Positions 10,740 through 22,650 of a stretch of 64,000 nucleotides of DNA are shown piece after piece. The position numbers and the translations under genes were made by a program. The DNA lies in the NCBI GenBank assembly GCA_036936605.1, contig JAUPFV010000005.1, positions 127,342,453 through 127,406,452 of the forward strand, given 5' to 3'. The notes under the pieces were generated by a model, which did not search any database, was not told the origin of the DNA, and saw only the letters and a program-made list of their open reading frames with translations. This DNA comes from Limnanthes douglasii subsp. nivea. Taxonomy: Eukaryota; Streptophyta; Magnoliopsida; Brassicales; Limnanthaceae. Numbering within the stretch: position 1 is the first letter of the stretch; every line of letters begins with the position of its first letter.

Positions 10740-11699
10740 CCCTTCCGCTACTCATTTACCTGAATTCTCCTCAAGAACATTATCATGTTGATCTTCCATG
10801 GGATCATCCATCAGATCAGGCGATGGCGGGTATGATGTCTGGTTGAACCATCTCCCTCTAGCCTATTAATTGCTATCACATCGGTTTGCTAGGGTCGACT
10901 ACCACCGAGTATCATCTTCGGGTAGTCCCCAGGCTTCCCCTTATGATCACCACAGAAGTAAAAACAGGGTATTTGATACATTTTTGGAAAGTGCAAGGAG
11001 TATCCTATTTTGTAGGATCATCTCAACGAATGGAGATTCTTTGAGCATGTATGCGGCCATTTTCAGACGTATCCGATGATATTGTTGGCCCTTGTCCTCC
11101 TTGGTCCTTTTGGGAGATGCTTGCCTGTCCTCCCGATGGTGGTCTTTCCCTTTATATTTGTTTTACCATTGCTTTCTCTGGTCCCCTCTTTGTAGGTGCC
11201 CGACTAGCCTCAACTCCTGACCTTGGTTGAACTTGGCCTCTATCATGGAGTTTGGCCGTTAATGCATGAATAGCATCGTTTTTTTATTCCCAAACTGCTT
11301 TATCAACCTGATCCTTAGGCTCATAATCGTGAGAATCCCTTTGTTGAGCCTATTGCATAAACTGGATCTACTGACCTAATCGTTGAATTTACGTGGCTTC
11401 ACAAGGTTATTAGGTCCATCAGGTGGATCAACTATGTATGCAATAATTTCTGGCATGAGTGGGGTAACTTTGGGATCAACCGGAGTGGCATAGGCTCCCA
11501 CTGGAACCTCTACTGCTCCCAAAATATGATCTTCTTAGAGGGTTGCAGTTTGTGATGGGCCATTTCTTAGTCTGACAGCTTGTTCTACCCCTTTAGTTTG
11601 TTTTTCCATCACGGTGTTCCTTTTAGAAGGTTCTCTTTCAATCCTGGATCTCGTCCCTACCATTGGTACTTTAACATGGATACATGTTCTTTACAGAGT
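10740..11699 (-). pseudogene. Tat-D gag remnant
   Basis: From the primer binding site inward the minus strand reads MVGTRSRIEREPSKRNTVMEK and continues as a charged protein with several stops (for example PEIIAYIVDPPDGP). The block expected for the gag capsid and the whole protease is missing, so gag runs almost directly into RT. The start is chosen at the ATG near 11661. Only its position between primer site and RT, and its composition, identify it as gag. Confidence 0.5.
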
Positions 11700-11718
11700 T
11701 CCCATAGACGGCGCCAAA
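11700..11718 (-). other. Primer binding site of Tat-D
   Basis: On the minus strand, two bases (AA) after the LTR terminus TTTAACA, the sequence is TTTGGCGCCGTCTATGGGA. TGGCGCCG-type sites are common in plant Ty3/gypsy elements, but I do not assign the exact tRNA. It sets the LTR border at 11721. Confidence 0.75.
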
Positions 11719-11720
11719 TT

Positions 11721-12251
11721 TGTTAAAGGGAATTGTAAATATAGTTGCCAAGATAGTGATTTTTATTGATTTGCATTTGTACGCAATGTTTAATCCTATT
11801 TATATTATTACATAATGGTTACAATCAGTCGTTTATTACGTGATTTCGCAATTATCGCACGAATACTATTATTAATGATGATGACCATAAGATCACGACC
11901 ATTACTCTAGTCTTAGTCCGTTTAGTGGGTTGACGAGTCAACGCGATTTGACTCCATTATGACATTTTCCTTAACCAAGCTCCACTGGTTTAATTATCAT
12001 AATAACCAAGTGAACTGGTTTCTGCTCGGTATAGTTCTAACTTTATTAATGTCTGATGACGGCTCTTGTCCAGCTTCCTTTTCACATATGCTTGACAATA
12101 CATGATTGGGCTTGAGTTAAGCGATACCTTGTGCTCGACTTACTTATTCGTTGAACGATCCTCAATCATGCTCTCTTGGTTGTTTGTTCAGATCCTACTC
12201 AATTATTTATTGTAAGATGACCGAGATTGTTGTTGTTAGGGTCTTTGCCTG
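11721..12251 (-). repeat. 5' LTR of Tat-D, first part
   Basis: The LTR begins on the plus strand with TGTTAAAGGG at 11721, next to the primer binding site, and runs right to 12251, where G3 is inserted with target duplication GCCTG (12247-12251). It continues from 15406 after G3. Its far border is not certain because the other LTR of Tat-D is not in the window. Confidence 0.7.
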
Positions 12252-13122
12252 TGATAAACTCCTCCTAGAATCGGCACTCTGAAATGGGATAGGGATAACT
12301 TTGCAACCAGGAACCCAAAAGGATTCAAGGATCAAAGGATGTGGATCGATAGGTCACACAAAGGTTGTGGAAAGGCCTTTGATATTCCAACTGATCTTCC
12401 TTTGGATATGACGCACCAAATGAAGAACATGTTTTCTTGTGGATATTACACACCAACAAGAGAAGAGTAAAACTTAAGAAGTTTTTTTCAGAATCAAGAT
12501 AGTCTAACCAATAGAATTCTGAGTACATAGTTTTTATAGGAGAAAGAACTAGCCTTGAACACAATTAAGGCTGTTCTTGGAAACATAATGCATGCCTCTA
12601 AAACAATTAAGGCTTTTCTTGGAAATAAAATGCTTTAATATTGAAAATACAAAGTATTAATGATATAAGCTGGAAATCAGACCCTTCCCTCCTCCAAGGA
12701 CGTGGCTTTTGGTGTGGATGGGCCTTGGGCTTTTATTTCAACAAATGGGCAATGGTGAAGTGAGACAATTGCCTCATTAAAAACCTTGTCAAGAAAACCC
12801 ATTGGGACAAAAGTTGAAGAAGGAAAAAAGAGTACAATCGAAACACTTTCTCATTTGTTGAAATCAATTAGCTTGAATCAAGACCAAAGTGGTTTGACAA
12901 GCTTTTCCACCATACTTGTTGTTTTGATCACGTGGATTCTCTAGTTGATTAAGCAATCCTCCAACAGCTTTATTAAATTGTTTTGCTCTTGATCGAGTTG
13001 TTGGACCAGCCGGTAAAATAAGAATATCTTCAACTTCAAGCTTATCTTCTTTTTCAAGTTGTTCATCTGGTTCTTGCACATTTCCATGTTCTAAGCTCCT
13101 TGTGTCATCTAGGATCACATCA
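12252..13122 (-). repeat. 3' LTR of G3
   Basis: It is 871 bp. On the plus strand it starts TGATAAACTCC and ends GGATCACATCA. The pol reading frame enters it from the right and ends at 12864, so the last 86 codons of pol are LTR sequence. A purine tract (GGGAGAGGA, in minus sense) abuts it at 13123-13131 and also codes for residues of pol. Confidence 0.92.
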
Positions 13123-14520
13123 TCCTCTCCCACTTGAAAAGGATTTGACCTCAAATCCATTTCATCTGCGATAAAAGGAACCAAATCAGAAACATTAAAG
13201 GTAGGACTCACTTTATAGTTACCTCGTAGGTCAAGTTGATACGCATTATTGTTGATCTTTTTTGTTACTTCAAATGGTCCATCAATTCTAGGCATCAATT
13301 TTGACTTCCTCTCTTCTGGAAATCTTTCCTTTCTTAAGTGCACCCATACTTGATCTCCAACCTCCAAAAATTTCTCACGTCTTCCCTTGTTTGCTTGTTT
13401 GACATATTGCTCAGTTTTCTTTTCTATGTTTTTCCTTGCATCATCATGGATCTGTTTTACAAGTTAAGCTTTCTTTTTCCCATCTATGCTAGTTCTTTCA
13501 CTCAAAGGCAAGGAAATTAGATCCAAAGGAGATATTGGGTTAAATCCATGGAAAATTTAAAAAGGAGAGTACTTAGAAGCAGAATGCATAGAATGATTGT
13601 ATGCAAATTCAACATGCGGCAAACATTCTTCCCAAGTTTTCAAGTTCTTTTTAATTAATGCACGTAGAAGAGTGGACAAAGTCCTATTTACTACTTCTGT
13701 TTGTCCATCAGTTTGTGGGTGACAGGTAGTAGAAAATAAAAGCTTAGTCCCTAACTTAGACCACAAAGTTTTCCAAAAGTAACTTAGAAACTTAGTGTCC
13801 CTATCTGAAACTATCGTCCTAGGCATGTCATGCAAACGAACTATCTCTTTAAAGAACAGATTAGCAATGTGCAACGCATCATCAGTTTTGTGACAAGAAA
13901 CAAAGTGTGCCATTTTAGAGAATCGATCAACAACCACAAAAATAGAATCATTACCAGTTCTAGTCCAAGGCAATCCAACTACAAAGTCCATAGATATATC
14001 ATTCCAAGGATGCGTAGGAATAGGTAAAGGAGTATACAAACCGTGGGATTGAACCTTAGATTTGGCTTATTTGCAAGTAGCACATCTGTCACAGATTCTT
14101 TCAACATCCCTCCTCATATGTGGCCAATGAAAGTGATCCAGCATTACCTTGAGAGTTTTAGCTATTCCAAAATGTCTCATTAAGCCTCCTCCACGGGCTT
14201 CTCTAACAAGTAAATCTCTCATGGAACAATTAGGCACACATAAATGTTTATCAAAGAATAAGAATCCTTCATGCCTATAGAATGTCCTGAAGCAAACTTT
14301 TCACATGCTTGATACACCTTTCCAAAATCAGAATCATTTTCATATAAACTCTTAAGATGATCAAACCCTAAAATCTTAGCTTCAAGAGTAGTGATTAAGG
14401 CATACCTTCGGGACAATGCATCAGCAACAATATTTTATTTACCTTGTTTGTATTTGATGACATATGGAAACGTCTCAATGAATTCTATCCACCTTGCATG
14501 TCTTTTGTTAAGTTTTTTGC
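12864..14520 (-). pseudogene. G3 RNase H end, integrase and LTR-encoded tail
   Basis: The minus strand encodes the end of RNase H, the linker with [20 protein letters not shown], an HHCC zinc region with damage, and then the catalytic core. The core keeps its acidic residues in [19 protein letters not shown] and [12 protein letters not shown]. The C-terminal part has [21 protein letters not shown] and NNNAYQLDL, then the acidic tail ending LVLIQAN at 12864, inside the 3' LTR. Breaks are a frameshift near 14285, a stop in the zinc region (near 14068-14070, Gln to TAA), a stop near 13557-13559 and a changed codon near 13466. This layout and tail resemble CRM-type chromoviruses; that assignment is inferred. 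Confidence 0.88.
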
Positions 14521-14530
14521 TGATACCACT

Positions 14531-15400
14531 TGATAAACTCCTCCTAGAATCGGCACTCTGAAATGGGATAGGGATAACTTTGCAACCAGGAACCCAAAAG
14601 GATTCAACGATCAAAGGATGTGGATCGATAGGTCACACAAAGGTTGTGGAGAGGCCTTTGATATTCCAACTGATCTTCCTTTGGATATGACGCACCAAAT
14701 GAAGAACAGGTTTTCTTGTGGATATTACACACCAACAAGAGAAGAGTAAAACTTAAGAAGTTTTTTTCAGAATCAAGATAGTCTAACCATTAGAATTCTG
14801 AGTACATAGTTTTTATAAGAGAAAGAAATAGCCTTGAACACAATTAAGGCTGCTCTTGGAAACATAATGCATGCCTCTAAAACAATTAAGGCTTTTTTTG
14901 GAAACAAAATGCTTTAATATTGAAAATACAAAGTATTAATGATCTAAGCTGGAAATCAGACCCTTCCCTCCTCCAAGGACGTGGCTTTTGGTGTAGATGG
15001 GCCTTGGGCTTTTATTTCAACAAATGGGCAATGGTGAAGTGAAACAATTGCCTCATTAAAACCTTATCAAGAAAACCCATTGGGACAAAAGTTGAAGAAG
15101 GAAAAAAGAGTACAATCGAGACACTTTCTCATTTATTGAACTCAATTAGCTTGAATCAAGACCAAAGTGGTTTGACAAGCTTTTTCACCATACTTGCTGT
15201 TTTGATCACGTGGATTCTCTAGTTGATTAAGCAATCCTCCAACAGCTTTGTTAAATTGTTTTGCTCTTGATCGAGTTGTTGGACCAGCCGGTAAAATAAG
15301 AATATCTTCAACTTCAAGCTCATCTTCTTTTTTAAGTTGTTCATCTGGTTCTTGTACATTTCCATGTTCTAAGCTCCTTGTGTCATCTAGGATCATATCA
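14531..15400 (-). repeat. 5' LTR of G3 with primer site remnant
   Basis: It is 870 bp, ending on the plus strand at GATCATATCA. To its left, at 14520-14530, the minus strand shows AGTGGTATCAG, the first bases of the Met-type primer site, fused directly to CAAAAAACTTAAC of the RNase H coding region. The shared bases TCAG mark the deletion junction. The LTR also carries the acidic tail frame (15396-15142), which is not connected to pol here. Confidence 0.92.
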
Positions 15401-15405
15401 GCCTG

Positions 15406-15640
15406 GTTGCTAGTAATAACTTTGTTGAGCTACTTGCATACTGCCTTGTCACGAAGTCGAGGCCCTTCAGTTTGACCTCGATCTTTGTCTTTAGTTGTTC
15501 ATTCTATTCACATATGGTCCATTGATCTTTATGTTGATATTATCGACCACATCACAATTCCTATCATCGTTTTGTCATATCATGTCTTGTAAAATATATT
15601 ACTCTAGCTATTACAAGAGTTACCAATAAAGCATCATTGT
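15406..15640 (-). repeat. Probable remainder of the Tat-D 5' LTR
   Basis: Sequence continues from the GCCTG target duplication of G3. It must belong to whatever G3 inserted into, which at the left side is the Tat-D LTR. The end of that LTR cannot be placed without its partner; 15640 is an estimate. No gene is visible. Confidence 0.4.
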
Positions 15641-17491
15641 GAGGTGTCACTAAGCCCCTTAAATCATCACCAGTAAAAGATAAAGTTAAAGTTGGATTCC
15701 AATGCAAATGCAAAGATAATTTATCAACTAAATGAACCTTTAGATTTTTCCTCTAATTTTTTCTTAACAAATTAGTAGTTCCCAATAATGTATCTCCACC
15801 GAATATAGTACACAACTCATGTTGCATATTTTTTTATACATTTTATGACTTCCTTTTTGTTTCCATCTATTTTTTTTCTTTTTTGTTTCCATCTATTTTT
15901 TCTCTTTCTTTTCCTTTAAATAAATTACACAAACTCTCAATTATCACTCAACCTTTGAATTTCATCTTTGAGCTAAAAACAGTCTCCATTAAGAATTCTC
16001 TTGTCTTTTGAAATAAAGTCATGATATCATACCCTTCACATTTTAATGCTTTGTGAGCTATTAAATGATGCTGAAATGATATCCATAATTCAACAAAACT
16101 ATCAATTGACACCGATAGTAAACTGTTAAATCAAGCTCACAACATCTCTTTGTATGTCATTCAACAAGCCCCATAACATAGTGTATATCATCTGAATTAT
16201 ATTCTAACATAATATTTTGAAAATACTCGAGGTGATGCTGTGGATTTGTTATTTCATCGTACTTTTCCATGTATAAGGGTCAAATTTCTTTACAATTTTA
16301 TATCTCATATTCTTTGTGTCATACCCAAAGTATACATAGCCATCTTTGTACTTATATCATTCTTTTGATTTTCTCAAAACAATTTTTCATTTTCTTTATT
16401 TTTATTTGTCATTAATGATACTTTATTACTTGATTCAAGAATTTTAATATCACCTTCTATTTATTTAAAACCAACATTATTTATACTAGTTAATCCGTCC
16501 TTATTCATTTTTTGGTTGAATTCACGTCATTTTCCAAAGTAGTTTTATGGCTAATCAACTACATATTCTAAGTCATTAATGCATATCAATTCAGTACTCG
16601 TCATAAAAGTTTGAATCAATATTGGTAATTAATAATTTCAGACGGTGCAAAAAATGATCAACTATAAAAAAAATTAAAGGAGGGTTCAAACTATATATCT
16701 CTCAAGATAAATGATGAGTTAGTTATCAAAGATAGAAGAGTTGGGGAGACAACTCGAACTATCAACGATAGAGGATTCGACAACTCCTATCTTGAAACAA
16801 TGAGGAGTTGGTCAAACATAGAATTTTCGGTTAAATATAAGGGAAACTTGATTGACATTCAAAGTAAAGTGTATGACACTTTGGCTTTGGCAAGTCTAAA
16901 TCCTAATAATATTTTAAAATATATTCCAAAATTAAAACCGGAAATGACTAAGTCTCTAAAACACTTTTGTTCAAATAGATGAATAATGTCCTGGCCTTCC
17001 AATTACTTTTGTTTAAAAAATTAAGGAGGTAAAAGAACATGAAGCCAAATGAAGGTTGCCTAGTTTATTTATGCGTCATATTTTATCTTACGATTTTGTT
17101 GCAGTCTCCTCTTTAGCTGTTAGATCCTTTAACAAAACAATGACCTTTACCTTCTCGGTTGTAAGATTAGACTAGATTACGAAGACCAAAGAATTTAAAC
17201 GGATAGCATTTTATTTATGGTGTGTTCATCATGATATTCATGTTCAACCTCTTTGAAGTCATGCACCTCAACATATTTGGAACATCATATAAAAGTCGAC
17301 GACCATCTCAGCTTGGATTTTATCCCTTTGTAACTTAGCTGCATTTAATTTTCACTCATTAGGCTCTTTAACAAACTTATCATTGGCCTCTTTAATGGCC
17401 TTCAATTTATTTTTTAAGACCGAGAACATGGCGTCGTTTTCGTATAAATAATTATTTCATTTAATCTCTACGCACCTTAATGAGAGCTTTC
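15641..17491. other. Decayed repeat-derived DNA without an intact gene
   Basis: The stretch is AT-rich. On the minus strand near 16130-16270 the codons KYDEITNPQHHLEYFQNIML resemble a retrotransposon gag segment, with stops soon after. On the minus strand near 17290-17430 the codons YENDAMFSVLKNKLKAIKEA look like a coiled-coil piece of another Tat antisense gene. Both are short and degraded. A 60-codon open frame at 16800-16982 is unrecognised. Nothing here is a convincing host gene. Confidence 0.35.
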
Positions 17492-17496
17492 ATTAT

Positions 17497-18314
17497 TGAT
17501 GTGATCCTAGATGACACAAGGAGCTTAGAACATGGAAATGTGCAAGAACCAGATGAACAACTTGAATTAGAAGATGAGCTTGAAGTGGAAGATATTCTTA
17601 TTTTACCGGCTGGTCCAACAACTCGATCAAGAGCAAAACAATTTAACAAAGTTGTTGGAGGATTGCTTAATTAACTAGAGAATCCACGTGATCAAAACAG
17701 CAAGTATGGTGGAAAATCTTGTCAAACCACTTTGGTCTTGATTCAAGCTAATTGATTTCAACAAATGAGAAAGTGTCTCGATTGTACTCTTTTTCCCTTG
17801 TTCAAGTTTTGTCTCAATGGGTTTTCTTGACAAGGTTTTTAATGAGGCAATTGTTTCACTTCACCATTGCCCATTTGTTGAAATAAAAGCCCAAGGCCCA
17901 TCTACACCAAAAGCCACGTCCTTGGAGGAGGCAAAGGTTTGATTTCCAGCTTATATCATTAATACTTTGTATTTTCAATATTAAAGCATTTTGTTTCCAA
18001 GAAAAGCCTTAATTGTTTTAGAGGCATGCATTATGTTTCCAAGAACAGCCTTAATTGTGTTCAAGGCTAATTCTTTCTCCTATAAAAACTATGAACTCAG
18101 AATTCTAATGGGCATATTATCTTTGATTCTGAAAAAGTTTCTTAAGTTTTACTCTTCTCTTGTTGGTGTGTAATATCCACAAGAAAACCTGTTCTTTATT
18201 TGGTGCGTCATATCCAAAGGAAGATCAGTTAGAATATCAAAGGCCTATCCACAACCTTTGTGTGACCTATCGATCCACATCCTTTGATCCTTGAATCCTT
18301 TTGGGTTCCTGGTT
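17497..18314 (+). repeat. Truncated leading LTR of G2
   Basis: It starts TGATGTGATCC and follows the family LTR until GGGTTCCTGGTT, where the last roughly 55 bases (ending GGAGTTTATCA) are absent and another full LTR begins. The pol-tail frame in it ends early at a stop near 17672 (Gln to TAA). The five bases at the break (TGGTT, 18310-18314) would be the left target duplication of the inner element. Confidence 0.88.
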
Positions 18315-19176
18315 TGATGTGATCCTAGATGACACAAGGAGCTTAGAACATGGAAATGTCCAAGAACCAGATGAACAACTTGAAAAAGTAGATGAGCTTG
18401 AAGTTGAAGATATTCTTATTTTATCGGCTGGTCTAACAACTCGATCAAGAACAAAAAAATTTAACAAAGCTGTTGGAGGATTGCTTAATCAACTAGAGAA
18501 TCCACGTGATCAAAACAGCAAGTATGGTGGAAAATCTTGTCAAACCACTTTGGTCTTGATTCAAGCTAATTGATTTCAACAAATGAGAAAGTGTCTCGAT
18601 TGTACTCTTTTTCCCTTGTTCAAGTTTTGTCCAAATGGGTTTTCTTGACAAGGTTTTTAATGAGGCAATTGTTTCACTTCATCATTGCCCATTTGTTGAA
18701 ATAAAAGCCCAAGGCCCATCTACACCAAAAGCCACGTCCTTGGAGGAGGGAAGGGTCTGATTTCCAGCTTATATCATTAATACTTTGTATTTTCAATATT
18801 AAAGCATTTTGTTTCCAAGAAAAGCCTTAATTGTTTTAGAGGCATGCATTATGTTTCCAAGAATAGCCTTCATTGTGTTCAAGGCTAGTTCTTTCTCCTA
18901 TAAAAACTATGTACTCAGAATTCTAATGGTTAGACTATCTTTGATTCTGAAAAAACTTCTTAAGTTTTACTCTTCTCTTGTTGGTGTGTAATATCCACAA
19001 GAAAACCTGTTCTTCATTTGGTGCGTCATATCCAAAGGAAGATCAGTTGGAATATCAAAGGCCTTTCCACAACCTTTGTGTGACCTATCGATCCACATCC
19101 TTGAATCCTTATGGGTTCCTGGTTGCAAAGTTATCCCTATCCCATTTAGAGTGCCGATTCTAGGAGGAGTTTATCA
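18315..19176 (+). repeat. 5' LTR of G2
   Basis: It is 862 bp, from TGATGTGATCC to GTTTATCA, directly before the primer binding site at 19179-19190. It includes the open acidic-tail frame (to 18573), the paired internal units near 18815-18890 and a CCTATAAAAACTATG TATA box at 18899-18906. Confidence 0.92.
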
Positions 19177-19178
19177 AG

Positions 19179-19190
19179 TGGTATCAGAGC
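19179..19190 (+). other. Primer binding site of G2
   Basis: TGGTATCAGAGC, complementary to the 3' end of initiator tRNA-Met, two bases after the LTR end. Confidence 0.92.
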
Positions 19191-19504
19191 GCAATTCTGA
19201 AAGTTGGGTATTCTCTTTCTCATTAATTTTTCTTCATCTATTTTATATTATCAGTTTGTTTGTGAAGATTTGAGTGTTAGTGTGATGATTTCATTTTGAA
19301 TCACGAAATTCTGATCTGTTTCACCCTAGTTATAGTTGTTTGAGATTTAAAATCGTAGAAAATCGTTTTTAGGTGCTGTTGTGAAACTTATCTCTTAATA
19401 TTCTTAGGAAAACAGATTTGGATATGTTTTATGGTTTTAAATAAATTGAAGAACTTTCCAAGGACTTGTTGCTGGTGATTTGTTTTTGTTTTGTTTTGTA
19501 GAAA

Positions 19505-21010
19505 ATGATGTCTAATTCAAATGATGCAGAAAATAATAATTTCAACAACAACAAGCTTCTAATTGAAGTTATGACAAAGTTGATAGACACCAAGATAGAT
19601 GCCTTTCGCGAAGAGCTTCAATCAAACACTGACCACGAGCGGAACCGTTCACGACAAACCAATCCTAGAAGAAACCATGAACTACCTGAACAATTCAGAA
19701 ATGAAGCCGCTGATGAATATTATTAACGCATGAGCAATTCGTCTCGAAACAGCCATAGAATGCACCATAGACGTACACGAGAGGGCAACGAACGTATGCG
19801 TGACAATCTTGGAGGTCTCAAGATTAAGACTCCACCATTCCATGGAAAAATCGATCCAGATGCCTATTTGGAATGGGAAAAGAAGATTGAACTTGTTTTC
19901 AACGTTCAACACTACACGGAGACCAATCGAGTAAGAATTGCTGCTACTAAATTTTATGATTATGCTCTTAGTTGGTGGGATCAACTAGTTACCTCAAGAA
20001 GGCGTAATGAGGAACATCCTATAGACTCATGGGCAAAAATGAAAGCCATTATGCGGAAGAGGTTTGTTCCTAGTCATTACCACTGTGAGCTGCATCTAAA
20101 GCTGAGGAGATTAACACAAGGAAGCCGATCTGTTGAAGAGTATTATCCAGAAATGGAGACCTTAATATTGCGAGCTGATATTTCAGAATATAGAGAGGAA
20201 ACAATGTCAAGGTTTCTTGGGGGTTTAAATAGAAAAATTCAAGACAGATCGGAAACTCAGTATTATGTTGAACTAGAAGAGATTCTACACAAAGCTTTGC
20301 TATTTGAACAACAAGTTAATAGAAAGAACTCCTCAAGATCAAGTTACGGTTCAGGGGCAGTAACAATTAAGCCAAGTTATTCAAAAGATGAGAAGACCAA
20401 TTATCAGAAAGGAAGCTATGTAGAGGTGAACCAAAAATCTGGAACACCATTGTCTATTAATAACAAGGGCAAACCTAAAGAGGTTGCAATCAGAACTCAT
20501 GATGTTAAGTGTTTCAAGTGCAAAGGGATGGGACATTATGCTAATAAGTGTTCTAATAAGAAGATTATGACAATTCTAGATAATGGAGAAATAATTTCAG
20601 AGGAAGAAGAAATTGTCTCTGATTCTTCTGAAGAACACTTAGAGCGACCTGCTAAAGGAGATTTATTGGTAGCCAGAAGGTCTTTAAGCGTTCAAACAAA
20701 AGAAGAAGAACAAGAGCAAAGGGAGAATCTGTTTCACACTAGGTGTCTTGTTCAAGGGAAAGTTTGTAGCCTTATTATCGATGGAGGCAGTTGTACCAAT
20801 GTGGCAAGTGAATCTATGGTAAAGAAGCTTGGTTTAAAAACGAAAAACCATCTAGCACCTTACAAGCTTCAATGGCTTAATGACAATGGAGAAATGAAAG
20901 TTAGCCACCAAGTAGAAGTTCCCTTAGCCATTGGTAAGTACGAAGATGAAGTTTTATGTGATGTTCTACCAATGGAGGCTAGTCACATACTATTAGGAAG
21001 GCCATGGTAA
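19505..21010 (+). pseudogene. G2 gag and protease
   Basis: The frame opens at ATG 19505 (MMSNSNDAEN). A Glu codon became TAA at 19724-19726. After it the same frame runs through the gag core (FHGKIDPDAYLEWEKK, ALSWWDQLV, FVPSHYHCELHLKLR), the CCHC knuckle CFKCKGMGHYANKC (near 20510-20555) and protease with IIDGGSCTNVAS (near 20776). A second stop (Gln to TAA, 21008-21010) follows LLGRPW. The stops lie at different codons from the one in G1, so the copies decayed separately. The products would form the capsid and process the polyprotein. Confidence 0.9.
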
Positions 21011-21091
21011 TCTGATCGAAAGGTTATCCATGATGGATTCACTAATCGCCATACATTTGAGTTTCAAGGAAGGAAAACCACTCTAGTTCCC

Positions 21092-22650
21092 ATGACTCCA
21101 CGAGAAGTTTACCAAGATCAAAAGCATATGCAGAACAAGGAAAGTCGGGTAACTAAACATTCGAATTTCTATGTAAAATCTGGCGAGGTTAAGAAAGCAT
21201 TATTCTCTAAGCAACCTATGTTACTTTTTGTGTTTAAGGAAACTCTTATGAGTTTAACTAGCTTGACACCGGTGTTGCCGAGTGAGATGACTTCTCTCTT
21301 GCAGGAATTTGAAGATGTATTCCCTGAAGACAATTCAAAGGGGCTTCCACCAATTAGAGGCATCGAACACCAAATAGATTTTATACCTGGAGCCTCCCTT
21401 CCTAACAGACCTGCTTATAGAACTAATCCAGTGGAGACAAAAGAATTGCAAAGGCAAATCAGTGAACTGATGGAAAAAGGACATATCCGTGAAAGCATGA
21501 GTCCTTGTGCGGTACCAGTTCTACTTGTGCCCAAGAAAGATGGAAGCTGGAGAATGTGTGTTGATTGCAGACCAATCAACAACATAACAGTAAAGTATCG
21601 CCATCCTATACCAAGATTAGATGATATGTTAGATGAATTGCATGGTTCTAGCATTTTTCTAAGATTGATCTTAAAAGTGGTTATCACCAAATTAGGATTA
21701 AAGAAGGGGATGAGTGGAAAACTGCATTTAAAACTAAGCATGGACTATATAAATGGTTAGTAATTCCATTTGGGCTGACTAATGCACCTAGTACATTCAT
21801 GCGGTTAATGAATCATGTTCTAAGGGCTTATATATGAGTTTTTGTTGTAGTATATTTCGATGACATCTTAATTTACAGCAAGTGCTTAGAAGAACATGTT
21901 CGCCATCTGAAATTGATTTTAAGTGTACTTAGGAAGGAAAATCTCTATGCTAATCTTAAGAAATGCACTTTTTGTACCGATAATCTTGTCTTTTTAGGTT
22001 TTGTTATACGTGCAGATGGTATTAAGGTGGATGAGGAAAAGGTTAAGGCAATCCGCGAATGGCCAAGTCCAAAAACAGTTGGAGAAGTGAGAAGCTTCCA
22101 CGGCCTTGTAGGATTTTATAGGCATTTTGTTAAAGATTTCAGCACCTTAGCTGCACCACTCACTGAAATAATAAAGAAGGACGTTGGTTTCATGTCGAAA
22201 CAAGCTCAAGAAGAAGCATTTCAATCCTTAAAAGAGAAGCTTACCCATGCTCATGTCTTGACATTACCTGATTTTCTTAAAAAATTTGAGATTGAATGTG
22301 ATGCTTCTGGAATTGGGATTGGAGCTGTTTTGATGCAGGATAAAAAGCCCATAGCTTATTTCAGTGAAAAGCTTGGAGGAGCTACTCAAAACTATCCTAC
22401 TTATGACAAGGAGTTGTATGCCTTAGTTCGAGCTTTGCAAATATGGCAGCATTACTTGTGGCCAAAGGAGTTTGTCATACACACTGACCATAAATCTCTC
22501 AAACACCTAAAAGGTCAGCAAAAACTTAACAAAAGCCATGCAAGGTGGATAGAATTTATTGAGACATTTCCATATGACATCAAATACAAACAAGGTAAAG
22601 AAAATATTGTTGCTGATGCATTGACCCGAAGGTATGCCTTATTCACTACT
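21092..22650 (+). pseudogene. G2 reverse transcriptase and RNase H
   Basis: The linker (MTPREVYQDQKHMQNKESR and onward) leads to RT with IRESMSPCAVPVLLVPKKDG and MCVDCRPINNITVKYRHPIP. A frameshift near 21655 breaks the [12 protein letters not shown] motif. Past it, the other frame has [20 protein letters not shown], a TGA at 21835-21837, then [12 protein letters not shown] with the YFDD catalytic box intact. RNase H is present with [35 protein letters not shown] and [11 protein letters not shown]. The segment 21149-21304 is coding here but missing in G1, with GT and AG at its edges. Confidence 0.9.

Larger units (their letters stand above)
12252..15400 (-). mobile_element. G3: internally deleted G-family element with exact TSD
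   Basis: Two near-identical LTRs in minus orientation (12252-13122 and 14531-15400) bracket only about 1.4 kb. The element is flanked by GCCTG at 12247-12251 and 15401-15405, a perfect 5-bp duplication. Internally, the primer binding site beside the 5' LTR is joined directly to the RNase H codons, deleting the leader, gag, protease and RT. The LTRs differ at roughly 23 positions over 870 by eye, mostly transitions, about 2.6 percent. It sits inside the Tat-D LTR, so it is younger than Tat-D. Confidence 0.92.
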
